Shown: positions 8,035-18,023 of the stretch, piece after piece
Numbering within the stretch: the stretch's first letter is position 1
Layout of the letters: the number at the start of each line of letters is the position of its first letter
Origin: Rhizobium sp. FY34
GTDB taxonomy: Bacteria; Pseudomonadota; Alphaproteobacteria; Rhizobiales; Rhizobiaceae
Reading direction: 5' to 3'
Assembly (NCBI RefSeq): GCF_005222845.1
Contig: NZ_STFZ01000014.1
Coordinates: forward strand, 424,493-488,492
Length of the DNA: 64,000 nt
Position numbers and translations under genes: made by a program
Notes under the pieces: model-generated
Seen by the model: only the letters and a program-made list of their open reading frames with translations
Database searches by the model: none
Told to the model about the DNA's origin: nothing

Positions 8035-10461
8035 TCAACTGACCGCCTTGCGGATATCCGTTGGATGCTCGTCCGCAAATATGCCCGCCCAGTCCAGATC
8101 GCCCGCATAGCGCCAGGCCATCCGGCCCTGGTCATCCAGCGCAAACAGATTGAGCCAGCCATTGTCGAACAGGGCCCGCACCTGGCCATGCCGGCGCAGG
8201 ATGTCACTGATGGCTTCCCTTGGCGCCTCCACCGCAACGGTCAGCCGCAGCGGTTCGTGCACATAGGCTTCTCCGTCATGCACGGATTGAAAGGGCAGGC
8301 CGGCGCGCAGATTGCCGCCATTGCCTTCCACCACGCCGATGCCGCCGACCACATTGTGCAGCAGCTTGTTGCCGGCGCCATAAAGGGACGGCGCAACAAC
8401 CGAGCCAAAATATTGCAGGCTGATCCAGCTTGCCACGACGACCGGCGCCGTCAGGATCAGCTCGAGGACCTTGAAACCCTCATCCTTGCGCCATGCATAG
8501 TCGTGCAGGAAAGCCTGGCCTTCCAGCGACCTGCCACTGGTGCGGCTGCGCGGCGCGGCAATGAAGGCCCGGCAGCCGGCAAGGCCCAGTTCAGGGCGAA
8601 CCTGTGACCAGTCCTGACTGCGGGACGCGAGCGAACCGGCGGTTGCCCCCGGCAGGCGAAGTGCTCTTTCCTCGCGCACAAGGTGACCGGCCTTTGCCAG
8701 CCAGTCGCGAATGCGGCGAAGGTCTGTCGCCAGCTTCTTGTGATCGACATCGGCCTTGAACAGTGTGATCCTGTCGGTCGTGGTGTCATGCAGGCCGCCG
8801 AGAAACACGGTATCGGCCGGGATCTCGATACCCTTCTGCGCCACCAACTGGCGTACTTCCGGATCGTTCAGCAGGTTAGCAAGCAGCCGCGCATTGATAT
8901 CGCCGGCATAGCCGCCGCAGGCGCCGCAATGCAGTGCGCTGGCATAGGGGTTGTTGACGACATTGGCACCGTGACCGCACAGAAGCACGACGCGGGCAAA
9001 GCCCTGCGTCAGCGACATGGCGCGCAAAACGGTTTCCGCCATGGTTGCGCGGGTCGCAAGGTCAAGCTTGAACGAGAAACGAGGGGCCGCCGCATCCGGC
9101 TTGTGCCCTTTGCCATAGCCAAGTCCGTCGCGCAGCAGCTTTGCCGCATAGACCGGACCCATGGCCTCGACAAAGGCGAAGGAGGAGACCGCCGCCAGCT
9201 TGAAGCGTCCCCAGGCGCGAATGGCGCGTGCGCCGAACCGTGCCTTGCGGTCTGCGGTGCCGCCTGGCTCCACCTCGCTGCACGTGAAGACCGAGGGCTT
9301 GAGCAGCACCGGAAGCCGGTGTTCGGCCACATCCGAGGCAAAGCCATGATGGCTTGCACCAAGCCCGAAAAAGCCGGCAAAGCCGAGCGTGCGGATGCCG
9401 GGATCGAGGCTTTCCAGCGCGCGGCGGAACACTTCCGAGCGCACGTCGATGCAGAACGCCGCCTGCAGCAGCGGGCGTGGCTCGGCAACCTTGGCAACGG
9501 TTGCAAGCGCAAGCGTGGCGGCGAGCCGGCGTTCGCTTGCGCGCTCCGCTGCAACCTGCAACAGCCCGTCGATCAGCGTATCCTCGCTCGGTACAAGCGG
9601 TTGCACATGCACCCGGCGGACATCGCGCCAGTCCTTGGCAATCTTGGACTGGTGGCGGATATAAAGCGCCTCTTCAAACACCAGCCGGATGGCCAGAAGC
9701 TCCAGCGCCGTCTGATCGGCATTGCCGTCCAGTTCCGCCTTCCACTGTAAATGCCGGGCATACTGCGCCCAGCCACCCAGCGTCAGCAGAAGCTGATGGA
9801 AATAGGTGCCGGGCTCGGCGCCAAGCCCGAACCGCATGGCTGCCCGCTCGATTGCCGCCTGCGCGGTTTCAGGCGTATCGGAGACATGGATGCCGAACCC
9901 CTTGAGGCCGAGAATTTCAGGTGTCAGGTCATGGGTCGCAAAGGCCCGCCAGGCCGCATAGATGCCGTTGCGCCGCGAGGCTGCCCAAAGCGCCTGGCCT
10001 TCATCGAAATAGCCGGAGGCAAACACGCCGATTCGGTCGGCAATCAGGCCCGGCCAGTCCTTGCCGGATGCGCGGGCGGCCAGATCCGCAATCGTCGGCA
10101 GTGCTTCCAGCGCCGAGGGCTCGCGGGTTGCCGCCGCCTTCAATCCGGCAAGATCCAGCCGATGCGCAAGTATGCTGGCCGATGTGCTGGCCGAAAGTGC
10201 TGCGACCAGATCGTCATCGCTGATCTCGCCCTTGGCGATCTTGTCGGCATAATGGTGTCTTGGCAGCGCAAGCCGCACGCCGCCGATGCGGGCAAGCCTT
10301 GCAGCCGTGATGTCGAGCTTTTCACCGACATGCCCGAGGAAGGGATTGACGGCAACGGTTGCCGTCAGCGGCCAGGCCGGCGGAATGGCCCGGACCGCCT
10401 GATCTGCCGCCCGTGCCAGCGCATCGCGATGCAGCATGTCGATCGTGGTTTTCTCGGTCAT
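8035..10461 (-). CDS. dabA: DAB inorganic carbon transport subunit DabA (DUF2309)
   Basis: 808 residues, full length for the family. DabA is a beta-carbonic-anhydrase-like zinc protein that works with the membrane protein DabB to trap CO2 as bicarbonate. All four metal-site residues known from Halothiobacillus DabA2 are visible: Cys337 and Asp339 in [12 protein letters not shown], His497 in [13 protein letters not shown], and Cys512 in [13 protein letters not shown]; the His-Cys spacing of 15 matches that protein. The start ATG 10461 has AAGGAG six bases upstream, overlapping the end of dabB, so the two genes are translationally close (4-base gap). A divergent LysR gene lies beyond dabB. Loss of any of the four residues would have argued against function; none is lost. 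Confidence 0.93.
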   Translation of the reverse strand: MTEKTTIDMLHRDALARAADQAVRAIPPAWPLTATVAVNPFLGHVGEKLDITAARLARIGGVRLALPRHHYADKIAKGEISDDDLVAALSASTSASILAHRLDLAGLKAAATREPSALEALPTIADLAARASGKDWPGLIADRIGVFASGYFDEGQALWAASRRNGIYAAWRAFATHDLTPEILGLKGFGIHVSDTPETAQAAIERAAMRFGLGAEPGTYFHQLLLTLGGWAQYARHLQWKAELDGNADQTALELLAIRLVFEEALYIRHQSKIAKDWRDVRRVHVQPLVPSEDTLIDGLLQVAAERASERRLAATLALATVAKVAEPRPLLQAAFCIDVRSEVFRRALESLDPGIRTLGFAGFFGLGASHHGFASDVAEHRLPVLLKPSVFTCSEVEPGGTADRKARFGARAIRAWGRFKLAAVSSFAFVEAMGPVYAAKLLRDGLGYGKGHKPDAAAPRFSFKLDLATRATMAETVLRAMSLTQGFARVVLLCGHGANVVNNPYASALHCGACGGYAGDINARLLANLLNDPEVRQLVAQKGIEIPADTVFLGGLHDTTTDRITLFKADVDHKKLATDLRRIRDWLAKAGHLVREERALRLPGATAGSLASRSQDWSQVRPELGLAGCRAFIAAPRSRTSGRSLEGQAFLHDYAWRKDEGFKVLELILTAPVVVASWISLQYFGSVVAPSLYGAGNKLLHNVVGGIGVVEGNGGNLRAGLPFQSVHDGEAYVHEPLRLTVAVEAPREAISDILRRHGQVRALFDNGWLNLFALDDQGRMAWRYAGDLDWAGIFADEHPTDIRKAVS

Positions 10462-10465
10462 CGGA

Positions 10466-12073
10466 TTACTCCTTCACTTGGGACACAGCGATGTCAGGCA
10501 TTGCGGCTTTGGGCAGGCTGGTGGCGCGTGGCAGCGTCCAGCCTCCGAGCAGGCGGTCGAAGAGGGCATTGACGTAAAGGCCGTTGGCGAGATGCACCCG
10601 CAGGCCCGATGCGGCCGGGTGATAGGCCCAGAGCGGGAAGAGCGCCTGGGCGACGGCGACAATGCCGAAAGTGACAACGCAGAGCATCATCAGCGACCAT
10701 TCGAGCGGTCCCGGCTGCGGCGTTGCCGGAAGCGTGCCGTGCAGCAGGCTATCGGCGCCGCGTTGCAGGGCGAAATAGGCGGTTGCCGCCGAGATGGCAT
10801 AGAGCGAGGTGCGCCAGGTGAGGGCGCGCGGTGCGGCATCGGCCAGCCCTTGCGCAATCAGGTAGGCGACACCGAAGATCAGGATTGCGCCGAGGGCCAG
10901 CGCCTGCGGTGGCTTGTCGGCAAAGCCAAAGAGAACACCGATGACCGCATAGATGGCAAGCGCCAGCAGGAAGGCGCGACCCACCGCCCTTGCATCCGGG
11001 ATGGCAACCGGACCGGGCCGCCGGATGGATGCGACCGTGTCAATGGCGGAACCGGAGGAGAGGAAGGCATGCGCCTTATACAGCGAGTGGGCAACGATGT
11101 GCAGAAGCGCGATGGGGAAAAGCGCCAGCCCGCATTGCAGGATCATGAAGCCCATCTGCGCCACCGTGGACCAGGCAAGCGAGGTCTTCACGTTGGATTG
11201 CGTCAGCATCACGATACAGCCAAACAGCGCGGTAAAGCCACCGACCATCACCAGCAGGGCAAGCACGACCGGCGCCTGCAGCATCACATCGGCAAAGCGG
11301 ATGAGCAGGAAGCCGCCGGCATTCACCACGCCGGCATGCAGGAGGGCGGAAACCGGCGTCGGCGTTTCCATCACCTCGGTCAGCCAGCCATGCGTCGGAA
11401 ATTGTGCGGACTTGAGCAGGGCGGCAAGCGCCAGAAGACAGGCGGCCGTTGTCGAAAGCGGTATGGCTTCCGTCTGCCTGGCAGCCGCCAGGATCTCGCC
11501 GATATCGCCTGTGCCGAAGGAATAAGCCAGCAGAACCACGGCGGCAATCAGCGCCACATCGCCGATGCGCGAAATCACGAACTTCTTGCGGGCGGCCCGC
11601 TGGGCTGCAATCCGCTGCGGATAAAACAGAAGCAACTGGTGCAGCAGAAGGCTGGTCGCGACCCAGCCGATGACCAGTTGCAGAAGCGTGCCGGACTGGA
11701 CAAGCAGCAGAACGGCCGCAAGCGTTGCCGTCATCCAACCGGTAAACGGTCCCTGCCGTTCATCACCACCAAGGAATGTGCCGGCATAGCGCAGCACCAT
11801 CCAGCCGATGAAAGACACGAGAGCGAGCATGATCAGGCTGACGAGGTCGAGGCGCGGCGCAAGGGCCATATAGCCATAGCCGATCTTGAAGCCGGTGCCG
11901 GGACCCGATTGCGCCAGCAGGATGCCGGACAGGACGGTGACGAGAATGGCGCCGATGGCGGCAAGTTCGGCGACCCGGATGGCAAGGCGTGGCCTCAAGC
12001 CTGGGGCGCGAAAGGCAGAGGCGGATGCGGCAAGCAGCAGCAGGGGCGCCAGAAGGGGCAAGGTGTGGCTCAT
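10466..12073 (-). CDS. dabB: DAB inorganic carbon transport membrane subunit DabB (NuoL/MrpA-like)
   Basis: About 535 residues from ATG 12073 (GGAGA upstream; an in-frame TTG lies at 12079). It is a polytopic membrane protein of the proton-conducting subunit family of complex I, with many hydrophobic helices. The core motif is [19 protein letters not shown] followed by [15 protein letters not shown] (about residues 220-255), with the Lys, His and Glu used in proton or cation movement. Standing directly before dabA, and not inside a nuo or mrp cluster, it is best read as the energy-coupling partner of DabA. The second half (after residue 350) is more divergent than NuoL, as usual in DabB. Confidence 0.9.
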   Translation of the reverse strand: MSHTLPLLAPLLLLAASASAFRAPGLRPRLAIRVAELAAIGAILVTVLSGILLAQSGPGTGFKIGYGYMALAPRLDLVSLIMLALVSFIGWMVLRYAGTFLGGDERQGPFTGWMTATLAAVLLLVQSGTLLQLVIGWVATSLLLHQLLLFYPQRIAAQRAARKKFVISRIGDVALIAAVVLLAYSFGTGDIGEILAAARQTEAIPLSTTAACLLALAALLKSAQFPTHGWLTEVMETPTPVSALLHAGVVNAGGFLLIRFADVMLQAPVVLALLVMVGGFTALFGCIVMLTQSNVKTSLAWSTVAQMGFMILQCGLALFPIALLHIVAHSLYKAHAFLSSGSAIDTVASIRRPGPVAIPDARAVGRAFLLALAIYAVIGVLFGFADKPPQALALGAILIFGVAYLIAQGLADAAPRALTWRTSLYAISAATAYFALQRGADSLLHGTLPATPQPGPLEWSLMMLCVVTFGIVAVAQALFPLWAYHPAASGLRVHLANGLYVNALFDRLLGGWTLPRATSLPKAAMPDIAVSQVKE

Positions 12074-12130
12074 GGGCAATCTCCGGGCTAGGGCCGTTCC
12101 TTGGGAGGACGTAACGGCTCAGTCACGGGT

Positions 12131-12197
12131 CTGTTAACAGTCGGGACATCCCAATAAAAATTCATTGTTTCTGTGAAACCGTTCTATAAAATAGAAC
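12131..12197 (+). promoter_or_regulatory. Divergent dabB / lysR control region with three palindromes
   Basis: Three perfect inverted repeats fill the gap: CTGTTAACAG (12131-12140), GTTTC-TGT-GAAAC (12167-12179) and GTTCTAT-AAA-ATAGAAC (12181-12197). The last contains a T-N11-A core, the LysR-type recognition pattern, and ends one base before the lysR ATG. LysR proteins usually bind such a site to regulate themselves and the divergent target, here dabBA. Confidence 0.6.
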
Positions 12198-12198
12198 C

Positions 12199-13095
12199 AT
12201 GCCAGAGCTGAACTATCACCACCTGCGTTATTTTCGCGCCGTCGCCCATGATGGCAACCTCACCCGAACGGCTGAGCGGCTGAACCTGTCGCAATCGGCT
12301 TTGTCGATCCAGATCAAGCAGTTGGAAGAGCGGCTGGGCCATGCGCTGTTTGAGCGCCGGGGGCGCCAGCTCTATCTGACGGAGGCGGGACGCATCGCGC
12401 TCGACCATGCCGATACGATCTTTTCCACCGGCGATGAACTGCTTGAAACGCTGAAGGAGACCGGGCGTATCCGTCGCGCTATCCGCATCGGGGCGCTTGC
12501 CACGCTGTCGCGCAACTTCCAGATGGAATTCCTGCGACCGATCCTCGGTCGAACGGATGTGGACATGATCCTGCGATCCGGCAGCACCAGCGAGCTTCTG
12601 GGTGCGCTGGGCTCGCTCAATCTCGATATCGTGCTGCTCAATCAGGCGCCGATGTCGGATGCCATCACGCCCTTTGTCGCCCAGCATGTCTATCAGCAAC
12701 GCGTCAGCCTTGTGGGGCAGCCCTCCTATAGCGGCTCGGGCCTGAAGCTTGCCCAGCTCCTGGCCCGACATCCGGTCATTCTGCCGACGTTGGAAAGTGG
12801 CGTACGCTCGCAGTTCGAAGCGCTTGTGGCGCGGCTCGGCATCGTTCCGCAGATCGCTGCCGAAGTGGATGACATGGCGATGATGCGCCTTCTGGCGCGC
12901 GAAGGGGCTGGCCTTGCGGTTTTGCCGCCCATCGTCGTCAAGGGCGAGCTTGAAGCGGGAAGCCTTGTGGAATTCGATGCGCTGCCCGGTGTTATCGAGA
13001 CATTTTATGCCGTGACGGTGAAGCGCCGCTTTCCCAACCCGCTCATCCGCCTGCTTCTGGAGGCAACCGAAGACGGTAAGTTCAAGATCACCTGA
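12199..13095 (+). CDS. LysR-family regulator, probable regulator of dabBA
   Basis: 298 residues. The N-terminal winged helix reads LRYFRAVAHDGNLTRTAERLNLSQSALSIQIKQLEERLG (residues 5-45), followed by a linker helix and a periplasmic-binding-protein-like effector domain. It is divergent from dabB across 125 bases that hold several palindromes, the standard arrangement for a LysR activator and its target. In autotrophs related regulators respond to carbon status; the effector here is unknown. No ribosome site precedes ATG 12199; the palindrome occupies that place, so translation may be weak or the operator may double as a translational block. Confidence 0.85.
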   Translation: MPELNYHHLRYFRAVAHDGNLTRTAERLNLSQSALSIQIKQLEERLGHALFERRGRQLYLTEAGRIALDHADTIFSTGDELLETLKETGRIRRAIRIGALATLSRNFQMEFLRPILGRTDVDMILRSGSTSELLGALGSLNLDIVLLNQAPMSDAITPFVAQHVYQQRVSLVGQPSYSGSGLKLAQLLARHPVILPTLESGVRSQFEALVARLGIVPQIAAEVDDMAMMRLLAREGAGLAVLPPIVVKGELEAGSLVEFDALPGVIETFYAVTVKRRFPNPLIRLLLEATEDGKFKIT

Positions 13096-13109
13096 TCTGC
13101 CTTCTGCCG

Positions 13110-14423
13110 TCAGGCATAGGGCGCCAGCTTGTCCAGGAGCGGAAGCTGCGCCTGCAGCCGGGTCAACAGCAGCACCATGCCGCTGATCTTGCGCTGCAGA
13201 AAAATCTTGTCGGGCGGCGGCAGTGCCCAGCTCGCGCGGTCGGCAATCAGTGGTGCTGCCTTTAGCCGGATCTCTGCAATAAATTGCCGGTCGCCGAAAT
13301 CAAACACCCCGCCGCGGCTTGCATGAATATGGGCAAGGCCAATGCCGATCATCGCATCCACCGCGGCACGATGGCGGGTGGCTTGCGCCTTCGACATAAA
13401 GCCCATGCCGATCAGCGCTTCGCGCACGGCTGGTACATCGCTTGCCAGACCGGCGCGCAGCAGCTGGCGGTAGGCGTCCGCAGTCTCGGGTCCCACCGGG
13501 CGTGCAGCGCCAAAATCCAGGAGGACGATTCTTCCGCTGTCTGGCTGCCAGCGGTAGTTGGCGAAGTTCGGATCGGTCTGCATCAGCCCGAAGTCGAACA
13601 ATTCGCTAAGCACCAGATCAAGCAGCGCTTCGGTTGCGGCATTGCGCTTCTCCCGCGATACATTCGACAGGCTTTCGATGGGAACCCCCGGCAGGAAATC
13701 CATCGGCAGGACAGTGGGGCGCAGGAGTTCGTCAAACGGCTGCGGCAGGACAAAGCGGCTGTCTGTCGCCAGATGTTCGCCATAGCGGCGCATCTGGTCT
13801 GCCTCGCGCAGATAGTCGGCTTCTTCGTGCAGCTGGCGCTTGGCTTCAGTCAACAGGGGCGCGATGTTGAGCCCCGAAGGTAGCAGGCCTGACATGCGCA
13901 GCAGCGTTGCGACATTGTTGATATCGGCATTGATGCTGACGGCAACGCCCGGATACTGCACCTTGACCGCCAGATCACGCCCGGACACATGGCGGGCGCG
14001 GTGCACCTGGCCGATCGACGCAGCGGCGATCGGCGTCATGTCGAACCTTTCGAACTGGCGGCGCCAGTCGGCTCCCCAGGCGGCGGCAAGGCTGCGCTCC
14101 AGCTGGTGCGGCGGCATGATATGGGCTGAATTGCGCAGCTGCGCCAGAATGGCGGTCAGCTCCTCCGGCAGCATGTCGCCCGCATCCAGAGACAGCATCT
14201 GGCCAAGCTTCATGGCCGCACCGCGCAGGCGCGACAGCTGGTCGGTCACCTTGCGCGCATTGGAAGGCGTCAGCAGCAGGTCGCTCAAATGCGGCCGCTC
14301 GCCTTGTGCCATGCGGCGCAGACCCTCGCCCAGAACGCCTGTGGCAACGCCGCCGGCAATCTGGCCGAAGGCAGCTAGACGCGACAGGCGACCCTGCGGC
14401 ACGGGGCGTGAACGATCACTCAT
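13110..14423 (-). CDS. ABC1 (AarF/UbiB/COQ8) family atypical protein kinase
   Basis: 437 residues from ATG 14423; the longer upstream frame overlaps the DCC-family gene. Family motifs: KLGQMLSLDAGDMLPEE (the KxGQ region that covers the active site), AAASIGQVHRAR, the ATP-Lys in LAVKVQYPG, the catalytic segment QTDPNFANYRW and the metal-binding LLDFGAARPV. UbiB-type members support ubiquinone biosynthesis, but many bacteria carry extra ABC1 paralogs of unknown role; this one lacks neighbouring ubi genes. It overlaps the upstream DCC gene by four bases (ATGA), so the two are co-translated. Confidence 0.88.
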   Translation of the reverse strand: MSDRSRPVPQGRLSRLAAFGQIAGGVATGVLGEGLRRMAQGERPHLSDLLLTPSNARKVTDQLSRLRGAAMKLGQMLSLDAGDMLPEELTAILAQLRNSAHIMPPHQLERSLAAAWGADWRRQFERFDMTPIAAASIGQVHRARHVSGRDLAVKVQYPGVAVSINADINNVATLLRMSGLLPSGLNIAPLLTEAKRQLHEEADYLREADQMRRYGEHLATDSRFVLPQPFDELLRPTVLPMDFLPGVPIESLSNVSREKRNAATEALLDLVLSELFDFGLMQTDPNFANYRWQPDSGRIVLLDFGAARPVGPETADAYRQLLRAGLASDVPAVREALIGMGFMSKAQATRHRAAVDAMIGIGLAHIHASRGGVFDFGDRQFIAEIRLKAAPLIADRASWALPPPDKIFLQRKISGMVLLLTRLQAQLPLLDKLAPYA

Positions 14424-14767
14424 TGAAACAGCCTTTGCAATCGGGGTCTGATACGCAGGAACGCTGTATAGGCGCGCTCGAAGATCGGTGTGGCAGGCGC
14501 CCAACCGGCCAGAAGCCCAAGCGGACGCAAAAGCGGTATGGCGCGCCACATGGCGGCAAAGGCTGCAGCGCCGGAGAACAGCGTGCCAGCCTCTTCGGCA
14601 TGGAAACGCGCCAGGATATCGGCCCGGTCAATCGGGCAGCTGGACGAGGGATCGCAGGCATCGACAAAGCGGATCGCGCCGCGCCGGTCCAGCCGGCGCA
14701 TCATGGCGATTTCCCGGATGCACAGCGGGCAGGCGCTATCGAACCAGACGGTCACCTGTTGTGTCAT
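14420..14767 (-). CDS. DCC-family (DUF393) thiol-disulfide oxidoreductase-like protein
   Basis: 115 residues. The N-terminus MTQQVTVWFDSACPLCIREI has the C-x2-C pair of the DCC family within a thioredoxin-like start, followed by IRFVDACDPSS and a hydrophobic middle (RAIPLLRPLGLLAG). The biochemical role of the family is not established. It forms an operon with the ABC1 kinase through an ATGA overlap, suggesting a shared function, perhaps in membrane redox or quinone metabolism (inference). Confidence 0.8.
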   Translation of the reverse strand: MTQQVTVWFDSACPLCIREIAMMRRLDRRGAIRFVDACDPSSSCPIDRADILARFHAEEAGTLFSGAAAFAAMWRAIPLLRPLGLLAGWAPATPIFERAYTAFLRIRPRLQRLFQ

Positions 14768-14860
14768 GGGTTACTCGGTCCATTTCTGTGCGTGTTACAT
14801 CAGCCTACGGGTATTTAGCCGCCGCAGATCAGTGAACGCGCAAACGCCAGAGTACCCCCC

Positions 14861-15370
14861 TCACTCGTCCGCAACGGTGCGGGCGCCTTCGTTGCGATAG
14901 GAGGCAAGTTCGTCCAGCATATCGACCAGAAGGTCGATCCGCTCTCGGCCAAAACGGGTTTCGAGCTCCTGGTAGATCTTGCGGCTATCGGGCAGCACCT
15001 CGCGGATGATTGCTTCGCCAGCTGGCGCAATCGCCAGGAGAACACGGCGTCCATCGGAGATGTCCTTGTGCTTGGAAATGAAGCCTCGTTCTTCCAGTGA
15101 CCGGATCATGCGGGTGAGGCTCGGGGCCAGGATGAAGGCGCGTTCGGCGACTTCCGAGGCATCCAGCGTGCCCGCCTCATGAAGAACGCGGATGACCCGC
15201 CATTGCTGTTCCGTCACGTCATGTTCGGCGAGCATGGGCCGGAAATGGCTCATCACGGCTTCTCGGGCGCGCAACAGCGTGATCGGCAGAGAACGACGCG
15301 TGGCACGCGGTGCCGTCATGCCGTCGGCTGCTTTGTTCTCGCCATCCCCGTTTACCGCTCCGTCTGCCAT
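14861..15370 (-). CDS. hpaR: MarR-family repressor of homoprotocatechuate degradation HpaR
   Basis: 169 residues. After a variable N-terminus of about 28 residues comes the HpaR block SLPITLLRAREAVMSHFRPMLAEHDVTEQQWRVIRVL, then the winged helix TLDASEVAERAFILAPSLTRMIRSLEERGFISKHKDISDGRRVLLAI. In E. coli HpaR represses the meta-cleavage operon and is relieved by 4-hydroxyphenylacetate or homoprotocatechuate. A TTAACATGTT sequence lies 26 bases upstream of its start and a full TTAACATGTTAA stands before hpaF, which fits self-repression and repression of hpaF-I. Confidence 0.92.
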   Translation of the reverse strand: MADGAVNGDGENKAADGMTAPRATRRSLPITLLRAREAVMSHFRPMLAEHDVTEQQWRVIRVLHEAGTLDASEVAERAFILAPSLTRMIRSLEERGFISKHKDISDGRRVLLAIAPAGEAIIREVLPDSRKIYQELETRFGRERIDLLVDMLDELASYRNEGARTVADE

Positions 15371-15395
15371 CTGGTCTTCACGCTCTTTGTTTTCG

Positions 15396-15407
15396 TTAAC
15401 ATGTTCA
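15396..15407 (-). promoter_or_regulatory. Probable HpaR operator upstream of hpaR
   Basis: TTAACATGTTCA, ten of twelve bases identical to the perfect palindrome TTAACATGTTAA upstream of hpaF at 18607-18618. It lies 26 bases upstream of the hpaR start codon, in position for autoregulation. Confidence 0.5.
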
Positions 15408-15489
15408 TTGTTCTATTCGCCGGTTATCCGCAAGACTTTGCAGTAGAACATTCCATCAGGTCTTGCTCAATAACGGCTTTTGTTGGGGA

Positions 15490-16350
15490 TCAGGCGGATC
15501 GACCTGCCTGATTGTGGCGCCATTCGCCCGGTGGAAGGCCGGTGCGGGCACGGAAGAAGCGGGAGAAATAGGCGGGGTCATGAAAGCCGATCTCATAGCT
15601 CACATCTTCCACGGAACGGACGGTAAAGAGAAGCAGGCGCTTTGCCTCCAGCAGGCGTCGTTCATCGATATAGGCCTTGAGGGATAGGCCGAAGGCCTGC
15701 CGGCAGGCTTTGGTCAGCAGATGCGGTGTGGTGGACAGGGTTTCGAGATAGCGCTCGATTGGCCAGTTTTCTCGAAAATGTCCATCGACCAGCCGGCGAA
15801 AGGCCTGTGCCAGATCATGGCTGCCCGGTGCCTGGCGGATGCCGGTGCTGGCCAGACTTGCAATATCATTGGTCGCAACCGCCAGAAGGGCGGCAAGGCC
15901 CGCCGGCATGCCGCGCCGGTAATCGTCGTGCAGCCGTTGCATGATGGCGCGCAGCTTTTCCCACAGGGCGTTTTCACTCTGCCCGGTCACCATGATTGGC
16001 CGGTCGAAGGCAAGGCTCGACAGCGTCGCAATCGGCACCAGCGCGCTGTCTGCCACCGAAGCGACCAGCGCATCTGATTCGTCCGGCTCAACTGTGAAGC
16101 CATGTACCACGCCGCTCGGCACAAAGCTGACGGCCGGTGCGATAAAATCCAATCTCTGATCTTCGATGAAGTAGACGCCACGGCCGCGCGTCCAGAAGGT
16201 GATTTGTGCCATGCGGTCATGCTGATGCGCGGCAACGCAGCCGGAATGCACCTGTCGGCGCTCCATCACGGTTTCCACATGCAGGAAACCGATGTCCAGA
16301 GGGCGATCCGGTTCGCCATAGACAAAAAAACTGGGAACCTTCTCTGTCAT
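15490..16350 (-). CDS. hpaA: AraC-family activator of the 4-hydroxyphenylacetate hydroxylase genes (HpaA type)
   Basis: 286 residues from ATG 16350; a TTG at 16371 is a weaker option. The N-terminal cupin half (residues 1-140, HQHDRMAQITFWTRGRGVYFIE) would bind the inducer. The C-terminal half has two helix-turn-helix units (IERYLETLSTTPHLLTKACRQAFG and VEDVSYEIGFHDPAYFSRFFRARTGLPPGEWR). It is divergent from hpaB across 98 bases, as in enteric hpa clusters where HpaA activates hpaBC in response to hydroxyphenylacetates. Confidence 0.85.
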   Translation of the reverse strand: MTEKVPSFFVYGEPDRPLDIGFLHVETVMERRQVHSGCVAAHQHDRMAQITFWTRGRGVYFIEDQRLDFIAPAVSFVPSGVVHGFTVEPDESDALVASVADSALVPIATLSSLAFDRPIMVTGQSENALWEKLRAIMQRLHDDYRRGMPAGLAALLAVATNDIASLASTGIRQAPGSHDLAQAFRRLVDGHFRENWPIERYLETLSTTPHLLTKACRQAFGLSLKAYIDERRLLEAKRLLLFTVRSVEDVSYEIGFHDPAYFSRFFRARTGLPPGEWRHNQAGRSA

Positions 16351-16448
16351 TGTTCGCCTGAAAAAGTGCAAGTTATTTTGCCATTCTGTCCATGGCTGAC
16401 GCCTCTGGCAAGGGCTAGGCTTTGATCATCGTCAAGGGAGGACATGTG

Positions 16449-18014
16449 ATGAAAGCCGAAGATTTCCGCGCCGACAGGAAGCGCCCATTTACCGGTGCCG
16501 AATATATCCAATCGCTGCGCGATGACCGCGAAGTCTATATCAATGGCGAGCGGGTGAAGGACGTGACGACGCATCCCTCGATGCGCAATTCCGTGCGCTC
16601 TCTGGCCCGCCTCTATGATGCCCTGCATGACCCGGCAACGAAGGATGTGCTGACGGCACCGACCGATACCGGCAATGGCGGCTACACGCACAAATTCTTC
16701 AAGCATGCCCGCTCGGTGGATGATCTCGTCGGACAGCAGGCGGCCATCGACCAGTGGGCCCGCATGACCTATGGCTGGATGGGCCGCACCGCCGATTACA
16801 AGGCGTCCTTGATGAACACGCTCTCGGTCAATGCCGACTGGTATGGCGACTATGCCGGCAATGCCCGCGCCTGGCACGACCGCACGCAGGAAGCCGGCCT
16901 GTTTCTCAATCATGCCATCGTCAACCCGCCGATCGACCGCCATAAACCCGCGGAGCACGTCAAGGACGTCTTCGTGCATGTGACGAAGGAAACCGATGCC
17001 GGTATCTATGTTTCAGGCGCAAAGGTCGTCGCCACATCTTCGGCGCTGACGCATTACAATCTTCTGGCGCAGGCTTCTGCCACCGTCACCGAAGATCCGT
17101 CGCTGTCGCTCACCTTCATCGCGCCGATGAATGCACCGGGCGTCAAGATGTTCTGCCGTACCTCTTACGAGGAAACCGCAAACCGTACCGCGCAGCCCTT
17201 CGACTATCCGCTCTCCTCGCGCTTTGACGAGAACGACGCGATCCTCGTGCTCGACAATGTGTTCGTGCCCTGGGAAGACGTGCTGATCTACAAGGATGCG
17301 CGACGCATCCTGTCCTTTACCGTCCTATCCGGCTTCATGCAGGGCTTCTGCTTCCAGGGTTGCGGCCGCTTCGTGGTGAAGCTCGAATTCCTTGCCGGCC
17401 TGCTCGCCAAGGCGCTGCGGGCCACCGGCGGCGATGCCTTTCGCGGTAACCAGGCCATGCTGGGTGAAGTGATTGCGCTTCGCCACAAGTTCAAGGCGTT
17501 TTCCGATGCCATGGCGCGCAATCCGGTTGACTGGGTGGGCGGTGCGAAGCTGCCGAACCTTGAGGCGGCGCTGTGCTACCGCGCCTTCATGTCGGATGCC
17601 TATCCACGCATCATCGATATCGTGCGTCGCTCGATTGCCTCCGGTCTCATCTACCTGCCATCCTCGGCCAAGGATTTCGCCAATCCGGAGATCAACCGCT
17701 ACCTTGCGCAATATGTGCGCGGCTCCAACGATATGAGCCATATCGAGCGCATCAAGATTATGAAACTGCTCTGGGACGCCACCGGCACGGAATTCGGCGG
17801 GCGCCACGCGCTCTATGAGCTGAACTATGCGGGCTCCCCGGAAGATGTGCGCCTGCAGGTGCTGAAGGGTGCGGAAAAAGGCCGGATCCTGCGCGACATG
17901 GAAGCGCTGGTCGATACCTGCATGGATGACTATGACGAAAAGGGCTGGACCGGCGATACCTGGCTTCAGCCACTGGACGGGCGCCAGGCCGGTCTGCTTG
18001 ACGCGGCCGAGTGA
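16449..18014 (+). CDS. hpaB: 4-hydroxyphenylacetate 3-monooxygenase, oxygenase component
   Basis: 521 residues, the standard HpaB length. ATG 16449 has AGGGAGG seven bases upstream. The protein starts MKAEDFRADRKRPFTGAEYI and keeps the HpaB blocks AHFNL-like STLSVNADWYGDYAGNA, DAGIYVSGAKVVATSSALTHYN, DNVFVPWEDVLIY and TEFGGRHALYELNYAG. It uses FADH2 supplied by HpaC to hydroxylate 4-hydroxyphenylacetate to 3,4-dihydroxyphenylacetate (homoprotocatechuate) in the cytoplasm. It starts the catabolic series and is followed 9 bases later by hpaC. Confidence 0.95.
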   Translation: MKAEDFRADRKRPFTGAEYIQSLRDDREVYINGERVKDVTTHPSMRNSVRSLARLYDALHDPATKDVLTAPTDTGNGGYTHKFFKHARSVDDLVGQQAAIDQWARMTYGWMGRTADYKASLMNTLSVNADWYGDYAGNARAWHDRTQEAGLFLNHAIVNPPIDRHKPAEHVKDVFVHVTKETDAGIYVSGAKVVATSSALTHYNLLAQASATVTEDPSLSLTFIAPMNAPGVKMFCRTSYEETANRTAQPFDYPLSSRFDENDAILVLDNVFVPWEDVLIYKDARRILSFTVLSGFMQGFCFQGCGRFVVKLEFLAGLLAKALRATGGDAFRGNQAMLGEVIALRHKFKAFSDAMARNPVDWVGGAKLPNLEAALCYRAFMSDAYPRIIDIVRRSIASGLIYLPSSAKDFANPEINRYLAQYVRGSNDMSHIERIKIMKLLWDATGTEFGGRHALYELNYAGSPEDVRLQVLKGAEKGRILRDMEALVDTCMDDYDEKGWTGDTWLQPLDGRQAGLLDAAE

Positions 18015-18023
18015 GGGGGCCCG

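Noticed and set aside
10436..12091. 551-codon open frame opposite dabB
   Set aside because: Composition (Gly, Arg, Gln, His rich) is that of an antisense shadow of a membrane protein; dabB has clear family motifs.
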